Shown: one piece after another, positions 9,445-18,797 of the stretch
How the letters are laid out: each line of letters begins with the position of its first letter
How positions within the stretch are numbered: the first letter of the stretch is position 1
Source: Kluyvera sichuanensis
GTDB taxonomy: Bacteria > Pseudomonadota > Gammaproteobacteria > Enterobacterales > Enterobacteriaceae
DNA: 64,000 nt
Direction: 5' to 3'
Assembly (NCBI RefSeq): GCF_014218705.1
Contig: NZ_JABBJF010000003.1
Span: 124,001 to 188,000, forward strand
The notes under the pieces: model-generated
Databases searched by the model: none
Told to the model about the DNA's origin: nothing
What the model saw: the letters and a program-made list of their open reading frames with translations, nothing else
Position numbers and translations under genes: made by a program

Positions 9445-12120
9445 CTACAGCAAGCTCTTGACGTAGGCGTCAATGTCGCTGATGTATTTTTCTATGCCTG
9501 ACGCATCTTTTTCACGAATCAGATGCTCAAGCGATTCACATAACTGCTTGCCAGGTACCAGATTTAGCATGGCAAACACACCCTTAAGGCGGTGAGCTGT
9601 CTGTGCCAATGCGGCAAAATCCTTCGCCGCGGACTCAGTATACAGCCTGCTAACATCTTCCGGTACCGTATCCACAAACAGAGCATAATAGCCACTGGCC
9701 TGAAGCTCGGCACTTTCATCTCCGCCCAGCGGCGATTCCGTCACTTCTTCCTGCGCCAGTTGCTCTTCAATAAGCTGGAGTACGGCATCCTGCATGGCGT
9801 TGCTCATGTTAAAGTTCACACGCAGCTGACTTGGGCCAATTTTGCGTATCCCAGCCTCATCATCGCTTAAAAGCAAGCCCGAAGCAGTAAGATTAGACGG
9901 ATTATCTGTTAAAAAAAGGTCAAATTCTTGACTTGTTGCTCGTTCGTCAGGGCTGATACAGGTCGCGCCCCAGCTTTCAAGCTGGCGCGTGACAATGTTG
10001 CGGACCTCGTTTGAGGTGATATCCACCATCGCCACCACATCATCCAGCAGCTGCTCTTCGGGCTCCACGTCCTCTTCACGCACCGGCATTTTGACATGCA
10101 GCGTATAGCGCGTGCCCAGCGACTCTCGTGCCTTAATATTAAGGTGACCGCCGAGTTTACGCGCCAGCTGATCGCACAGCCAGAAGGTGAGGGCGTTAGC
10201 TTTGCCGTAGCGGTCTGACTGGGTGTCGTTCAGATATGGGAAGTGTAGATTATCGACTTCACCGTGCGATACGCCGTTGCCGGTATCAAGAATACGGAAG
10301 GTTAAACGTTCTTCCACCGACTCATCGGCATTGACCTCAAGGGTAATTTTACCAATTTGCGTGGTGGTCACCGCATATTGGATCAGCAACAGCAGAATGC
10401 GGCGCAGCGCATCGCGGTCGCCGTGACGCTGCTCTTTTGCCGGAAGCGGGTTATTGATCAGCAGCTGCAGCCCTTTGCGCTTAATCGACGGCAACACTTC
10501 AGGTACCACTTCGTCGATCAGCTCCTGCAGGGAGAACTGCGTGGACGATCCTTTCCAGCTGTCGTTTTCCAGCATATTAGCGAGCTGAATTTCATCGACC
10601 AGCCGTACCAGCAGGTCGGCATGGTTCGCGAGCTTCTGTCCATCTGGCGTATCAATGGTGCTGGCCTCGGCGGCGAGCGCTTTGATCGGTTGCTTCAGCG
10701 TATCGCTGATGTTTTGCATAAACGCCGCGCGGCCCTGCTGGTTCTTCTCATACAGACGCTGGGCCTGCTTGAGCTTCTTATTCACCAGAATTTCCCGGTC
10801 CTGATCGCGAATAATGAAAATTTGGGTGCGCGGTGAAACCTGGCTGCGGAACTGACGAATTTCATACAGTTCATTATTAATGGTGGCCTGAATCACTCCC
10901 TGATGCTGATCCGCCATGCTGGTGATGTTTTGCAGGTTGAGGTGCGGTAGTAGATGGTCGGCAATTTTGTTGCTGATTATGGTTCGGTTCGACTCTTGAT
11001 CGTGCACTAATAGCCCTAGCGGCAGCAATGAGACAATCTCTTCATTAATGGCGCGCAGCACGCGCAGCTCATTATTGGTCCCCGTCGAAGGAACGTTGCT
11101 GTTGCTGCCGCGAGTGGGCAGATTACGGAACGTCGAGTAGCCGAACAGCGCCAGCGCCAGCAGCCCAATGTTCAGCAGCAGCGGCAGCATGATGTTCTGG
11201 AAGGTGTCGAGCAGCAGCGTGCCAAACGGTACCTGCCACACCAGGCGCATGCCGGTGCCGTTCAGCGCTGAGGTTATCTCAATGCGTGAGCTATTAAAGT
11301 TGATGGAGACGCTGTCGCTCGGGTCTTTTTCCTGAGCGCGCTGGGCATTCTGCGCCGGATCGGGTTCCAGGCGGAAACTGTCCAGCGACATGGTTGGCGG
11401 TACCAGGTCGTTAATCGGTAAATCAAAGGCGACGACGGTTGCCAGATGCCCCGGCTGGTTGAAGGTGGTACGCAGGGTAAAGTAGCGGCCGTTCTGCCAG
11501 GCGAGACGGCGCAGCGACGAGAAGGTTTCGCGCTCATCCAGAGTGTTAGCCTGCTGTAGCATTTCAGCCCGGCGGGAATCAACAATGCTGCCCACGGTCG
11601 ACTCTTTAAAGCCGGATGAGAGATCTTTTAACGGCAGGGTAGAGATAAGAATCAGGCTGTTATCCTGACCGTTGAGATAGTACATCGACCAGGGAACATT
11701 TTCCGCGCCCCACAGGGTATCGAGATAGGTCGACATGCGTTGGGTAATATCGAGCGTGGCGCTGTCATGCGAACCGAAGATCAACGCTTCGGTTTTACGG
11801 CGTGGCTTCTCAAGGTAATACACATCCTGCTTTAAGCGGGTTTCCTGCAGACCATCGGCAGGCGGCGCATTGGTATTCGCGGCGGCGATGTTGTCGTAGA
11901 TCTGCCAGGTGGTGTAGCGCCAGGTATCGATGCGCTTATGGACGGCGTGCGTCATATCGACAATCTGATAGCTCTTATCTTTAAGCCAGGCGTTGACGGC
12001 GCTTTGAATCATCACGCCCATCGTCACCAGCAATACGATGATCATAAGAAGGAAGAAACGCGTGATGCTCCCCGGAAGCAGAGAGAATTTCGTCGGGTTC
12101 ATCTTGTCGGACTGACTCAT
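9445..12120 (-). CDS. rcsD: Rcs phosphotransfer protein RcsD
   Basis: RcsD is the inner-membrane histidine phosphotransfer protein linking RcsC to RcsB. I chose the ATG at 12118-12120 (MSQSDKMNPTKFSLLPGS), giving 891 aa, because the family homology begins there; an in-frame extension to 12246 adds 42 residues (MHLADFFVYTASS) with no counterpart in E. coli RcsD (890 aa). There is a membrane segment at about residues 20-45, a periplasmic domain, a second membrane segment near 345-365, a degenerate kinase-like domain lacking the phospho-acceptor His, and a C-terminal HPt domain with His843 in TAHRLKGVFAML. The gene precedes rcsB. Confidence 0.95.
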   Translation of the reverse strand: MSQSDKMNPTKFSLLPGSITRFFLLMIIVLLVTMGVMIQSAVNAWLKDKSYQIVDMTHAVHKRIDTWRYTTWQIYDNIAAANTNAPPADGLQETRLKQDVYYLEKPRRKTEALIFGSHDSATLDITQRMSTYLDTLWGAENVPWSMYYLNGQDNSLILISTLPLKDLSSGFKESTVGSIVDSRRAEMLQQANTLDERETFSSLRRLAWQNGRYFTLRTTFNQPGHLATVVAFDLPINDLVPPTMSLDSFRLEPDPAQNAQRAQEKDPSDSVSINFNSSRIEITSALNGTGMRLVWQVPFGTLLLDTFQNIMLPLLLNIGLLALALFGYSTFRNLPTRGSNSNVPSTGTNNELRVLRAINEEIVSLLPLGLLVHDQESNRTIISNKIADHLLPHLNLQNITSMADQHQGVIQATINNELYEIRQFRSQVSPRTQIFIIRDQDREILVNKKLKQAQRLYEKNQQGRAAFMQNISDTLKQPIKALAAEASTIDTPDGQKLANHADLLVRLVDEIQLANMLENDSWKGSSTQFSLQELIDEVVPEVLPSIKRKGLQLLINNPLPAKEQRHGDRDALRRILLLLIQYAVTTTQIGKITLEVNADESVEERLTFRILDTGNGVSHGEVDNLHFPYLNDTQSDRYGKANALTFWLCDQLARKLGGHLNIKARESLGTRYTLHVKMPVREEDVEPEEQLLDDVVAMVDITSNEVRNIVTRQLESWGATCISPDERATSQEFDLFLTDNPSNLTASGLLLSDDEAGIRKIGPSQLRVNFNMSNAMQDAVLQLIEEQLAQEEVTESPLGGDESAELQASGYYALFVDTVPEDVSRLYTESAAKDFAALAQTAHRLKGVFAMLNLVPGKQLCESLEHLIREKDASGIEKYISDIDAYVKSLL

Positions 12121-12530
12121 TGGCGTGTGTAACCCATCATAACGGCATCTGAATGAGGAGAAGCTCAAGCCTGAATCGGCATTGAGGCGCGAAGATCCTG
12201 TTTTTGCACTGCTGGCAGTATATACAAAAAAGTCGGCAAGATGCATCTACGGGGCAAATTACACTGCGCGGAGCTGGCGGCAATGCTATGCGGAGGAGGG
12301 CGTTAGATATTGGCGGTGAGCAGAAATAGTTTGTTGCGGATTAATTGTACAATGTAACATTTATTGTACAGTTATTTACGAATAACGACTTAAAAATAGC
12401 ACTAAATAACAAGACATTATTAATCGAGTGCCTGGTAGACATAAAAAATGGTATGAGATTTGATTAGTTAATAGTCGTTACAATTTACGTGCGGTAGCAC
12501 AGTTTGATTCAGTTTACGTAAAGAAAGGTA
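12121..12530. other. rcsD upstream region (410 bp)
   Basis: I see no gene between the rcsD start and micF. The region must hold the rcsDB promoter. It contains a perfect palindrome ATTGTACAAT (12344-12353) and a second ATTGTACA copy at 12363-12370. AT content rises sharply towards micF. Confidence 0.6.
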
Positions 12531-12622
12531 AAAAAAACCGGATGCGAAGCATCCGGTTGAAATAGGGGTAAACAGACATTCAGAATTGAATGACGGTAAT
12601 AAATAAAGTTAATGATGATAGC
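12531..12622 (-). ncRNA. micF: MicF antisense small RNA
   Basis: MicF is an Hfq-dependent small RNA that base-pairs with the ompF mRNA start region and blocks translation. The minus strand reads GCTATCATCATTAACTTTA at its 5' end and finishes with the hairpin AACCGGATGC / GCATCCGGTT plus a T run. That matches E. coli micF almost base for base over about 92 nt and sits in the same place, divergent from ompC. A -10-like TAAAAT (minus strand, 12630-12635) is 7 bp upstream of the predicted start. MicF is known to be induced by SoxS/MarA/Rob and OmpR. Confidence 0.95.
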
Positions 12623-12779
12623 GAGGACTATTTTAGTTGTAGGTGAAGGTTTTGTTTTACCATTCAGTGCTATACCTTTCGTGTTTTTTAACTCATTGAT
12701 TTAGTGAATTTATTTGCTTTGGTTTTGATTATTAGTGCTATTTTTCCTGTCTTTTTGTGCTTATAAAAGTTCCCTTAAA

Positions 12780-12840
12780 TTTACATTTTGAAACATCTAT
12801 AGGGATAAATGAAACATTTGAGCGATTTTCGTATCATATT
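12780..12840 (+). promoter_or_regulatory. Three tandem OmpR sites (C1, C2, C3) of ompC
   Basis: Three adjacent 20-bp units lie at 12780-12799 (TTTACATTTTGAAACATCTA), 12801-12820 (containing ATGAAACATTTG) and 12821-12840 (containing CGTATCATATT). They correspond closely to the C1, C2 and C3 OmpR sites of E. coli ompC. A -10-like TATTCT follows at 12851-12856. Confidence 0.85.
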
Positions 12841-12883
12841 CTTATTGGATTATTCTAATTTTTACAGCACAATGGATCTGCCG

Positions 12884-12907
12884 ACTGATTAATGAGGGTT
12901 AATCAGT
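12884..12907 (+). promoter_or_regulatory. ompC 5'-leader stem-loop
   Basis: ACTGATTAA and TTAATCAGT form a perfect 9-bp stem with loop TGAGGG in the untranslated leader of ompC. The loop side carries GAGGGTTAAT, which recurs at 12944-12953 as the actual ribosome-binding region. The leader is a known target zone of small RNAs (MicC, RybB, RseX) in E. coli. Confidence 0.65.
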
Positions 12908-12956
12908 AAGCAGTGGCATATATAAGGCATATATATAACAACAGAGGGTTAATAAC

Positions 12957-14090
12957 ATGAAAGTTAAAGTACTGTCCCTCCTGGTACCAGCACTGCTGGT
13001 AGCAGGCGCAGCAAATGCGGCTGAAATTTATAACAAAGATGGCAACAAATTAGATCTGTACGGTAAAGTCGATGGTCTGCACTATTTCTCCAGCGACGAC
13101 AGTAAAGATGGTGACCAGTCCTACGTTCGTCTGGGCTTCAAAGGTGAAACTCAGATCAACGACCAGCTGACCGGTTACGGCCAGTGGGAATACAACATCC
13201 AGGCTAACAACACCGAAGGCGCTTCTGACCAGGCATGGACCCGTGTAGGTTTCGCCGGTATCCGCATTGCTGACGTAGGTTCTTTCGACTACGGTCGTAA
13301 CTACGGCGTAGTTTACGATGTGACTTCCTGGACCGACGTCCTGCCAGAATTCGGCGGCGACACCTACGGTGCAGACAACTTCCTGCAGCAGCGTGCTAAC
13401 GGCGTTGCGACCTACCGTAACACTGACTTCTTCGGTCTGGTTGATGGCCTGAACTTTGCTCTGCAGTATCAGGGTAAGAACGGCAGCGCTTCTGGCGAAG
13501 GTTCCACCAACAACGGTCGTGACGATCTGGAACAGAACGGTGACGGCTTCGGTGGCTCCCTGACTTACGATATCGGCGAAGGCTTCAGCGTAGGTACCGC
13601 AATTTCCAGCTCTAAACGTACTACCGATCAGAACAACATGGCTTATGGCCAAGGCGATAAAGCGACCACCTACTCCGGTGGCGTGAAATACGATGCGAAC
13701 AACATCTATCTGGCCGCTCAGTACACCCAGACTTACAACGCGACCCGCTTCAGCGGTAAACAAAGCGCTGCTAATCCTGATCCTATCAGCGGCTTCGCTG
13801 AAAAAGCACAGAACTTCGAAGTGGTTGCACAGTACCAGTTCGACTTCGGCCTGCGTCCATCCATCGCTTACCTGCAGTCTAAAGGTAAGGACATTAACAA
13901 CGGCGTAGACAACTTCGGCGATCAGGATCTGCTGAAATACGTTGATGTAGGCGCGACTTACTACTTCAACAAAAACATGTCCACCTACGTTGATTACAAA
14001 ATCAACCTGCTGGATGACAACGACTTCACTCGTCGTGCCGGTATCTCTACCGACAACATCGTAGCGCTGGGTATGGTTTACCAGTTCTAA
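12957..14090 (+). CDS. ompC: Outer-membrane porin OmpC (OmpK36-type)
   Basis: OmpC is a trimeric 16-strand general diffusion porin and a major entry route for beta-lactams. The 377-aa precursor has signal peptide [21 protein letters not shown] followed by mature [16 protein letters not shown], and ends with the C-terminal Phe (MVYQF) needed for BAM recognition. The constriction loop L3 reads [12 protein letters not shown] from residue 130. It has no Gly-Asp or Thr-Asp duplication of the kind that narrows OmpK36 in carbapenem-resistant K. pneumoniae, and the gene is not interrupted. Expression is expected under OmpR control. A strong terminator follows. Confidence 0.96.
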   Translation: MKVKVLSLLVPALLVAGAANAAEIYNKDGNKLDLYGKVDGLHYFSSDDSKDGDQSYVRLGFKGETQINDQLTGYGQWEYNIQANNTEGASDQAWTRVGFAGIRIADVGSFDYGRNYGVVYDVTSWTDVLPEFGGDTYGADNFLQQRANGVATYRNTDFFGLVDGLNFALQYQGKNGSASGEGSTNNGRDDLEQNGDGFGGSLTYDIGEGFSVGTAISSSKRTTDQNNMAYGQGDKATTYSGGVKYDANNIYLAAQYTQTYNATRFSGKQSAANPDPISGFAEKAQNFEVVAQYQFDFGLRPSIAYLQSKGKDINNGVDNFGDQDLLKYVDVGATYYFNKNMSTYVDYKINLLDDNDFTRRAGISTDNIVALGMVYQF

Positions 14091-14110
14091 TTCGGTTTCG
14101 ACCGAGATAA

Positions 14111-14134
14111 AAGGGGCCCTTGGGCCCCTTTTTT
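14111..14134 (+). terminator. Rho-independent terminator of ompC
   Basis: A GC-rich perfect stem AAGGGGCCC / GGGCCCCTT with a 2-nt core loop is followed by T6, 20 bp after the stop codon. Confidence 0.93.
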
Positions 14135-14193
14135 AATGTCTGATTTCAGCTAATTAGTGTACTCTTGCGCCGATTGCAGGAGGGTAATAACCG

Positions 14194-15246
14194 ATGGAAA
14201 TGACTTTTTTACGTACGATGCTGCTTGGCGTCGTTATTTTATTGGCTGGCTGTGACAACACCAGCGCGCCGGCAACCCCAAAGGCGCAGGTGACCGTACT
14301 TGATGGTAAAACCATGGGCACGTTCTGGCGGGTGAGCGTGGTTGGCCTCGATCAAAACAGGGCGGAGAATCTGCGTCAGAAGGTGCAGACGCTGCTCGAT
14401 GGTGACGATCAGCTATTGTCGACCTGGAAAAACGACTCGGCGCTGATGCGTTTTAACCAGTCGCAAAGTACCACCCCATGGCCGGTAAGTGAAGGGATGG
14501 CGGATATCGTCACCGAATCGCTGCGCATCGGGCAGAAAACGCAGGGTGCGATGGACATCACCGTGGGGCCGCTGGTCAATCTCTGGGGCTTTGGCCCGGA
14601 TAAACAACCGGTGAAAACGCCGACTCAGGCGCAGATAGATGCCGCGAAAGCGCGCACCGGGCTGAAAAATCTGACGGTGATTAACCGTGCGGGCCAGCAG
14701 TATCTGCAAAAGGCGATCCCCGATCTGTACGTTGACCTCTCGACCGTTGGCGAAGGTTACGCTGCCGATCATCTGGCGCGGCTGATGATAGAAGAGGGGA
14801 TCTCCCGCTATCTGGTCTCGGTGGGTGGTGCGCTGGTGAGCCGTGGGATGAATGCCGATGGCCAGCCGTGGCGCGTGGCGATTCAAAAGCCAACCGACCG
14901 GGAAAACGCGGTGCAGGCGATCGTCGACATTAACGGCCACGGGATCAGCACCTCCGGTAGTTATCGCAACTACTATGAGCTGGATGGTCAGCGGATCTCA
15001 CACGTTATCGATCCGCAAACCGGGCGGCCGATTACCCATAAGCTGGTGTCGGTCACCGTGATTGCGCCAACCGCGCTGGAAGCCGACGGCTGGGATACTG
15101 GTCTGATGGTGCTCGGCACGGAAAAAGCCCAGCAGGTGGTGCGTGAGCAGGGGCTGGCGGTCTATATGATCATGAAAGAGGGTGACGGCTTCACCACCTG
15201 GATGTCGCCGCAGTTCCGTGCGTTCCTGGTCAGCGGGAAAAATTAA
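14194..15246 (+). CDS. apbE: FAD:protein FMN transferase (lipoprotein)
   Basis: ApbE attaches FMN to threonine residues of periplasmic/membrane flavoproteins such as Na+-NQR and Rnf subunits. The 350-aa protein (351 in E. coli) starts MEMTFLRTMLLGVVILLAGCDN, a lipoprotein signal with lipobox LAGC and lipidated Cys20. Family motifs are visible: GKTMGTFWRV, AMDITVGPLVNLWGFGP, VDLSTVGEGYAADHL, SVGGALVSRG, GISTSGSYRNYY, SHVIDPQTGRPI and ALEADGWDTGLMVLG (catalytic Asp/Thr region). The stop codon overlaps the candidate Ada operator of the next gene. Confidence 0.96.
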   Translation: MEMTFLRTMLLGVVILLAGCDNTSAPATPKAQVTVLDGKTMGTFWRVSVVGLDQNRAENLRQKVQTLLDGDDQLLSTWKNDSALMRFNQSQSTTPWPVSEGMADIVTESLRIGQKTQGAMDITVGPLVNLWGFGPDKQPVKTPTQAQIDAAKARTGLKNLTVINRAGQQYLQKAIPDLYVDLSTVGEGYAADHLARLMIEEGISRYLVSVGGALVSRGMNADGQPWRVAIQKPTDRENAVQAIVDINGHGISTSGSYRNYYELDGQRISHVIDPQTGRPITHKLVSVTVIAPTALEADGWDTGLMVLGTEKAQQVVREQGLAVYMIMKEGDGFTTWMSPQFRAFLVSGKN

Positions 15247-15253
15247 AAAGCAA
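15241..15253 (+). promoter_or_regulatory. Candidate Ada box overlapping the apbE stop codon
   Basis: AATTAAAAAGCAA fits the Ada recognition pattern AAT-N6-GCAA exactly and is followed by GATTG as in the E. coli ada promoter. The first bases are the last sense codon and stop of apbE. A -10-like TACACT lies at 15297-15302, at the spacing seen in E. coli ada. Methylated Ada would bind here to activate ada-alkB. Confidence 0.75.
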
Positions 15254-15319
15254 GATTGCGGGTTTTTTAATTCCTCCTTTTGGTCACAGTGATGGTTACA
15301 CTAAAAGGAGGAGCCCGTT

Positions 15320-16381
15320 ATGACATCTCATACCCTATATACCGATGATGACCGCTGGCAGGCGGTGATAAATCGCGACGCCCGCGCCGATGGTCAGTTT
15401 GTTTTTGCCGTACAGACCACCGGTATTTTCTGTCGCCCGTCCTGCCGTGCCCGTCATGCGCTGCGCCAGAACGTCCGGTTCTATCCCAATGCACAGGCTG
15501 CGCTGGAGGCCGGATTTCGTCCCTGCAAGCGCTGTCAGCCAGATAGCCTCTCTCCCGAACAGCAGAAAATCGACAAAGTTGCCGAGGCCTGTCGGTTGCT
15601 GGAGCAGGACAGCCCGGTGACGCTTGAGGCGCTGGCCGAGGCGGTTGCCGTCAGCCCTTACCATTTCCATCGTCTGTTTAAATCCGTCACTGGCGTCACG
15701 CCAAAGGCCTGGCAGCAGGCGTGGCGGGCGCGTCGGCTGCGTGATTCACTCAGCGGCGGCGAACCAGTGACCCAGGCGGTGCTGGCGGCGGGATTCCCCT
15801 CAAGCAGCAGCTACTATCGTCAGGCAGACAATGTGCTGGGGATGACGGCGCGCGCTTACCGTCAGGGCGGCAAAACCGCTGATATTCATTATGCGACCGA
15901 CCGCTGCGAGCTGGGCCGCTGCCTGGTGGCGCTGAGCGACCGTGGCATTTGCGCGGTGTTGCTGGGAGATGATGACGCTACGCTGCTGACGGAGTTGCAG
16001 CAGAGCTTCCCGTCTGCCCACTTGACGGCAGCGGATGCATCGTCTCAAGCGCAGATTCAAGCCGTTATCGCCAGTCTGAATCAGCGTTCAACACCGCTAA
16101 CGCTGCCGCTGGATATCCGCGGCACGGCTTTCCAGCAGCAGGTCTGGCAGGCGCTGCGCGCCATTCCAACCGGTGAAACCCGCAGCTATCAGCAGATAGC
16201 CGACGGCATCGGCAACCCGAAAGCCGTGCGGGCGGTGGCCGGGGCCTGTGCGGCAAACCGGCTGGCGATTTTGATACCGTGCCACCGAGTGGTGCGCGGC
16301 GACGGCAGTTTGTCCGGCTATCGCTGGGGCGTGACGCGTAAAGCGGCGCTGTTAGCGCGTGAAAAAGAGCAGGAGCGGTGA
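15320..16381 (+). CDS. ada: Bifunctional DNA repair methyltransferase and transcription activator Ada
   Basis: Ada removes methyl groups from DNA phosphotriesters (N-terminal Cys) and from O6-methylguanine/O4-methylthymine (C-terminal Cys), then acts as activator of the adaptive response. The 353-aa protein has the N-terminal zinc site Cys38, Cys42, Cys69 and Cys72 (FCRPSC and PCKRC). The central AraC-type HTH contains VSPYHFHRLFKSVTGVTPKAWQQ, and the C-terminal methyltransferase domain has the active-site motif ILIPCHRVVRGDG. The ribosome site AGGAGG is close upstream. The gene overlaps alkB by one base (TGATG), implying translational coupling. Confidence 0.97.
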   Translation: MTSHTLYTDDDRWQAVINRDARADGQFVFAVQTTGIFCRPSCRARHALRQNVRFYPNAQAALEAGFRPCKRCQPDSLSPEQQKIDKVAEACRLLEQDSPVTLEALAEAVAVSPYHFHRLFKSVTGVTPKAWQQAWRARRLRDSLSGGEPVTQAVLAAGFPSSSSYYRQADNVLGMTARAYRQGGKTADIHYATDRCELGRCLVALSDRGICAVLLGDDDATLLTELQQSFPSAHLTAADASSQAQIQAVIASLNQRSTPLTLPLDIRGTAFQQQVWQALRAIPTGETRSYQQIADGIGNPKAVRAVAGACAANRLAILIPCHRVVRGDGSLSGYRWGVTRKAALLAREKEQER

Positions 16382-17025
16382 TGCTGGATCTGTTTGCTGA
16401 TGAAGCGCCGTGGTCAGAGCCACTGGCACCGGGGGCCGTCGTTCTGCGCCGACTGGCGCGTGAACAGAGCGATGCGTTGCTCGCCGCTATTGCGCAGGTT
16501 GCCGCCGTCTCGCCGTTTCGCCATATGGTGACGCCGGGCGGGTATACCATGTCGGTGGCGATGACCAACTGCGGGGCGCTGGGCTGGAGCACGGACAGCC
16601 GCGGATACTGCTACGCTGCCATCGACCCGCTGACCGGGCGGCCGTGGCCAGCTATTCCGGATGTTTTTCTCCGCCTGGCGAAGACGGCGGCGAGCCAGGC
16701 CGGATACCCGGAATTCAGCCCCGATGCCTGTCTTATCAATCGCTACCAGCCGGGCGCGAAGCTATCGCTGCATCAGGATAAAGATGAAGCGCGGCTGGAT
16801 GCGCCGATCGTTTCCGTTTCGCTGGGATTACCGGCTACCTTCCAGTTCGGCGGGTTAAAACGCAGCGATCTGCTGCAGCGCGTCTGGCTGGAGCATGGCG
16901 ATGTTGTGGTGTGGGGCGGCGCCTCCCGGCTGTTCTACCACGCCATTTTGCCTCTCAAGGCAGGTAGCCACCCGCAGGTGGGCGCCTGGCGCTATAACCT
17001 GACGTTTCGCCGCGCTGCGCAATGA
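16381..17025 (+). CDS. alkB: Alpha-ketoglutarate-dependent DNA/RNA demethylase AlkB
   Basis: AlkB oxidatively removes 1-methyladenine and 3-methylcytosine lesions using Fe(II), O2 and 2-oxoglutarate. I chose the ATG at 16381, overlapping the ada stop (TGATG); it gives MLDLFADEAPW (214 aa; 216 in E. coli). A GTG three bases earlier is possible. The iron triad is visible as HQD in SLHQDKDEARLD and the His of RLFYHAILPL; the 2-oxoglutarate arginine lies in RYNLTFRR. Substrate-recognition motif MVTPGGYTMSVAMTNCG is conserved. It forms an operon with ada. Confidence 0.96.
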   Translation: MLDLFADEAPWSEPLAPGAVVLRRLAREQSDALLAAIAQVAAVSPFRHMVTPGGYTMSVAMTNCGALGWSTDSRGYCYAAIDPLTGRPWPAIPDVFLRLAKTAASQAGYPEFSPDACLINRYQPGAKLSLHQDKDEARLDAPIVSVSLGLPATFQFGGLKRSDLLQRVWLEHGDVVVWGGASRLFYHAILPLKAGSHPQVGAWRYNLTFRRAAQ

Positions 17026-17106
17026 CGAATAAAAATAAGAATTATTCTTGATGTCGTTGCTCAGCAGTTTACACTGCTGGCTGTTTTTCTTGCTCTGGTT
17101 GCTGTT

Positions 17107-18750
17107 ATGGAACTTCTTTTACTCGTCTGGCGTCAGTACCGCTGGCCCTTCATTGGCGTTATCGCCCTGAGCCTGCTGAGCGCGGCGCTCGGTATTGGAC
17201 TTATCGCCTTTATTAACGTGCGTCTGATTGAAATGGTCGACACCAACCTTACGGTGCTGCCGGAGTTTCTCGGGCTGCTGCTGCTGTTGATGGCCGTGAC
17301 GCTGGGCTCTCAGCTGGCGCTGACGACGCTGGGGCATCATTTTGTTTATCGCCTGCGTCGCGAATTTATCAAACGTATTCTCGACACTCAGGTGGAACGC
17401 GTGGAGAAGCTCGGCAGCGCCTCGCTGCTCGCGGGGCTGACCAGCGATATTCGCGCCATCACCATTGCCTTCGTGCGCCTGCCTGAACTGGTGCAGGGGA
17501 TAATCCTGACCGTGGGCTCTGCCGCCTATCTGGCGATGCTGTCGACTAAAATGCTGCTGATTACCGCACTGTGGATGGCGCTGACCATCTGGGGCGGTTT
17601 TATGCTGGTGGCGCGCGTCTACAGGCATATGGCGACGCTGCGCGAGACCGAAGATAGCCTTTATAACGACTACCAGACGGTGCTGGAAGGGCGCAAAGAG
17701 CTCACCCTGAACCGCGAGCGCGCGCAGTACGTGTTTGAACAGCAGTTCACGCCGGACGCAAAGGCTTATCGCCACCATATTATCCGCGCCGATACCTTCC
17801 ACCTGAGCGCCGTGAACTGGTCGAATATCATGATGCTGGGCGCGATTGGCCTGGTGTTCTGGATGGCAAATGGCCTGGGCTGGGCCGACACTAACGTGGC
17901 GGCAACCTACTCTCTGACGCTGCTGTTCCTGCGTACGCCGCTGCTGTCGGCGGTAGGGGCATTGCCTACGCTTCTGAGTGCCCAGGTCGCGTTTAACAAG
18001 TTGAATAAATTCTCACTGGCACCGTTCCGCGAGCCGTTCCCGCAGCCAACGGCGCACCCGAACTGGCAGACGCTGGAGCTGCGTGATGTCACCTTCCACT
18101 ATGAAGACAACACCTTCGCGGTCGGCCCATTAAACCTGACGCTGAAGCGCGGCGAAATGGTCTTCCTGATTGGCGGTAACGGCAGCGGCAAATCGACGCT
18201 GGCGATGCTGCTGACCGGGCTGTATCAGCCGATCTCCGGGCAGATCCTGCTTGACGGCCAGCCGCTGGCGGCGGATAAACCTGAAGACTATCGCAAGCTC
18301 TTCTCCGCGGTGTTTACCGATGTCTGGCTGTTCGAGCACCTGCTGGGGCCGGAAGGCAAGCAGGCGAAGCCGGAGCTGGTAGAGAAGTGGCTGGCGCAGC
18401 TGCAAATGAGCCATAAGGTGAAGCTTGAGGATGGACGAATTCTTGACCTGAAGCTGTCAAAAGGGCAGAAAAAACGCGTGGCGCTGCTGCTGGCGCTGGC
18501 AGAAGAACGCGACATCATTATGCTTGATGAGTGGGCGGCCGATCAGGACCCGCACTTCCGCCGCGAGTTTTATCAGGTACTGCTGCCGCTGATGCAGCAA
18601 ATGGGCAAAACGATTTTCGCCATCAGCCACGATGACCACTACTTTACCCATGCAGATCGCCTGCTGGAGATGCGTAACGGTCAGTTGAGCGAGCTGGTGG
18701 GGGAGGAGCGCGAGCGCGCTTCCCGCGATGCCGTTGCGCGTACCGCCTGA
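17107..18750 (+). CDS. yojI: ABC-type exporter YojI (permease and ATPase fused)
   Basis: YojI is an inner-membrane half-transporter of the cyclic-peptide exporter type; the E. coli protein exports microcin J25 with TolC. The 547-aa protein has about six membrane segments in residues 1-290. The ATPase domain has Walker [10 protein letters not shown] near 355-363, signature LSKGQKKR, Walker [14 protein letters not shown] and a switch His in [10 protein letters not shown]. The LSKGQ signature in place of LSGGQ also occurs in the E. coli protein. It follows alkB by 81 bp; no strong terminator lies between them, so some read-through is possible. Confidence 0.93.
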   Translation: MELLLLVWRQYRWPFIGVIALSLLSAALGIGLIAFINVRLIEMVDTNLTVLPEFLGLLLLLMAVTLGSQLALTTLGHHFVYRLRREFIKRILDTQVERVEKLGSASLLAGLTSDIRAITIAFVRLPELVQGIILTVGSAAYLAMLSTKMLLITALWMALTIWGGFMLVARVYRHMATLRETEDSLYNDYQTVLEGRKELTLNRERAQYVFEQQFTPDAKAYRHHIIRADTFHLSAVNWSNIMMLGAIGLVFWMANGLGWADTNVAATYSLTLLFLRTPLLSAVGALPTLLSAQVAFNKLNKFSLAPFREPFPQPTAHPNWQTLELRDVTFHYEDNTFAVGPLNLTLKRGEMVFLIGGNGSGKSTLAMLLTGLYQPISGQILLDGQPLAADKPEDYRKLFSAVFTDVWLFEHLLGPEGKQAKPELVEKWLAQLQMSHKVKLEDGRILDLKLSKGQKKRVALLLALAEERDIIMLDEWAADQDPHFRREFYQVLLPLMQQMGKTIFAISHDDHYFTHADRLLEMRNGQLSELVGEERERASRDAVARTA

Positions 18751-18755
18751 TTTTT

Positions 18756-18797
18756 TAGCCGCTTTGCTGAATTTTTCAACGCCTAAGCGGCTTGTTT
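18756..18797 (+). terminator. Possible terminator of yojI
   Basis: An 8-bp inverted repeat AGCCGCTT / AAGCGGCT with a loop of about 20 nt is followed by TGTTT. The long loop and weak T run make this moderate evidence. Confidence 0.45.

Larger units (their letters stand above)
12623..12956. other. micF-ompC divergent control region (334 bp)
   Basis: The region is strongly AT-rich and has no protein gene. It holds the micF promoter on the left, three OmpR sites (12780-12840), the ompC -10, and the ompC 5' leader with a conserved hairpin on the right. Confidence 0.85.

Noticed and set aside
12120..12246. N-terminal extension of RcsD by 42 residues
   Set aside because: The extension is not conserved; homology begins at the internal ATG (MSQSDKMNPTKFSLLPGS).
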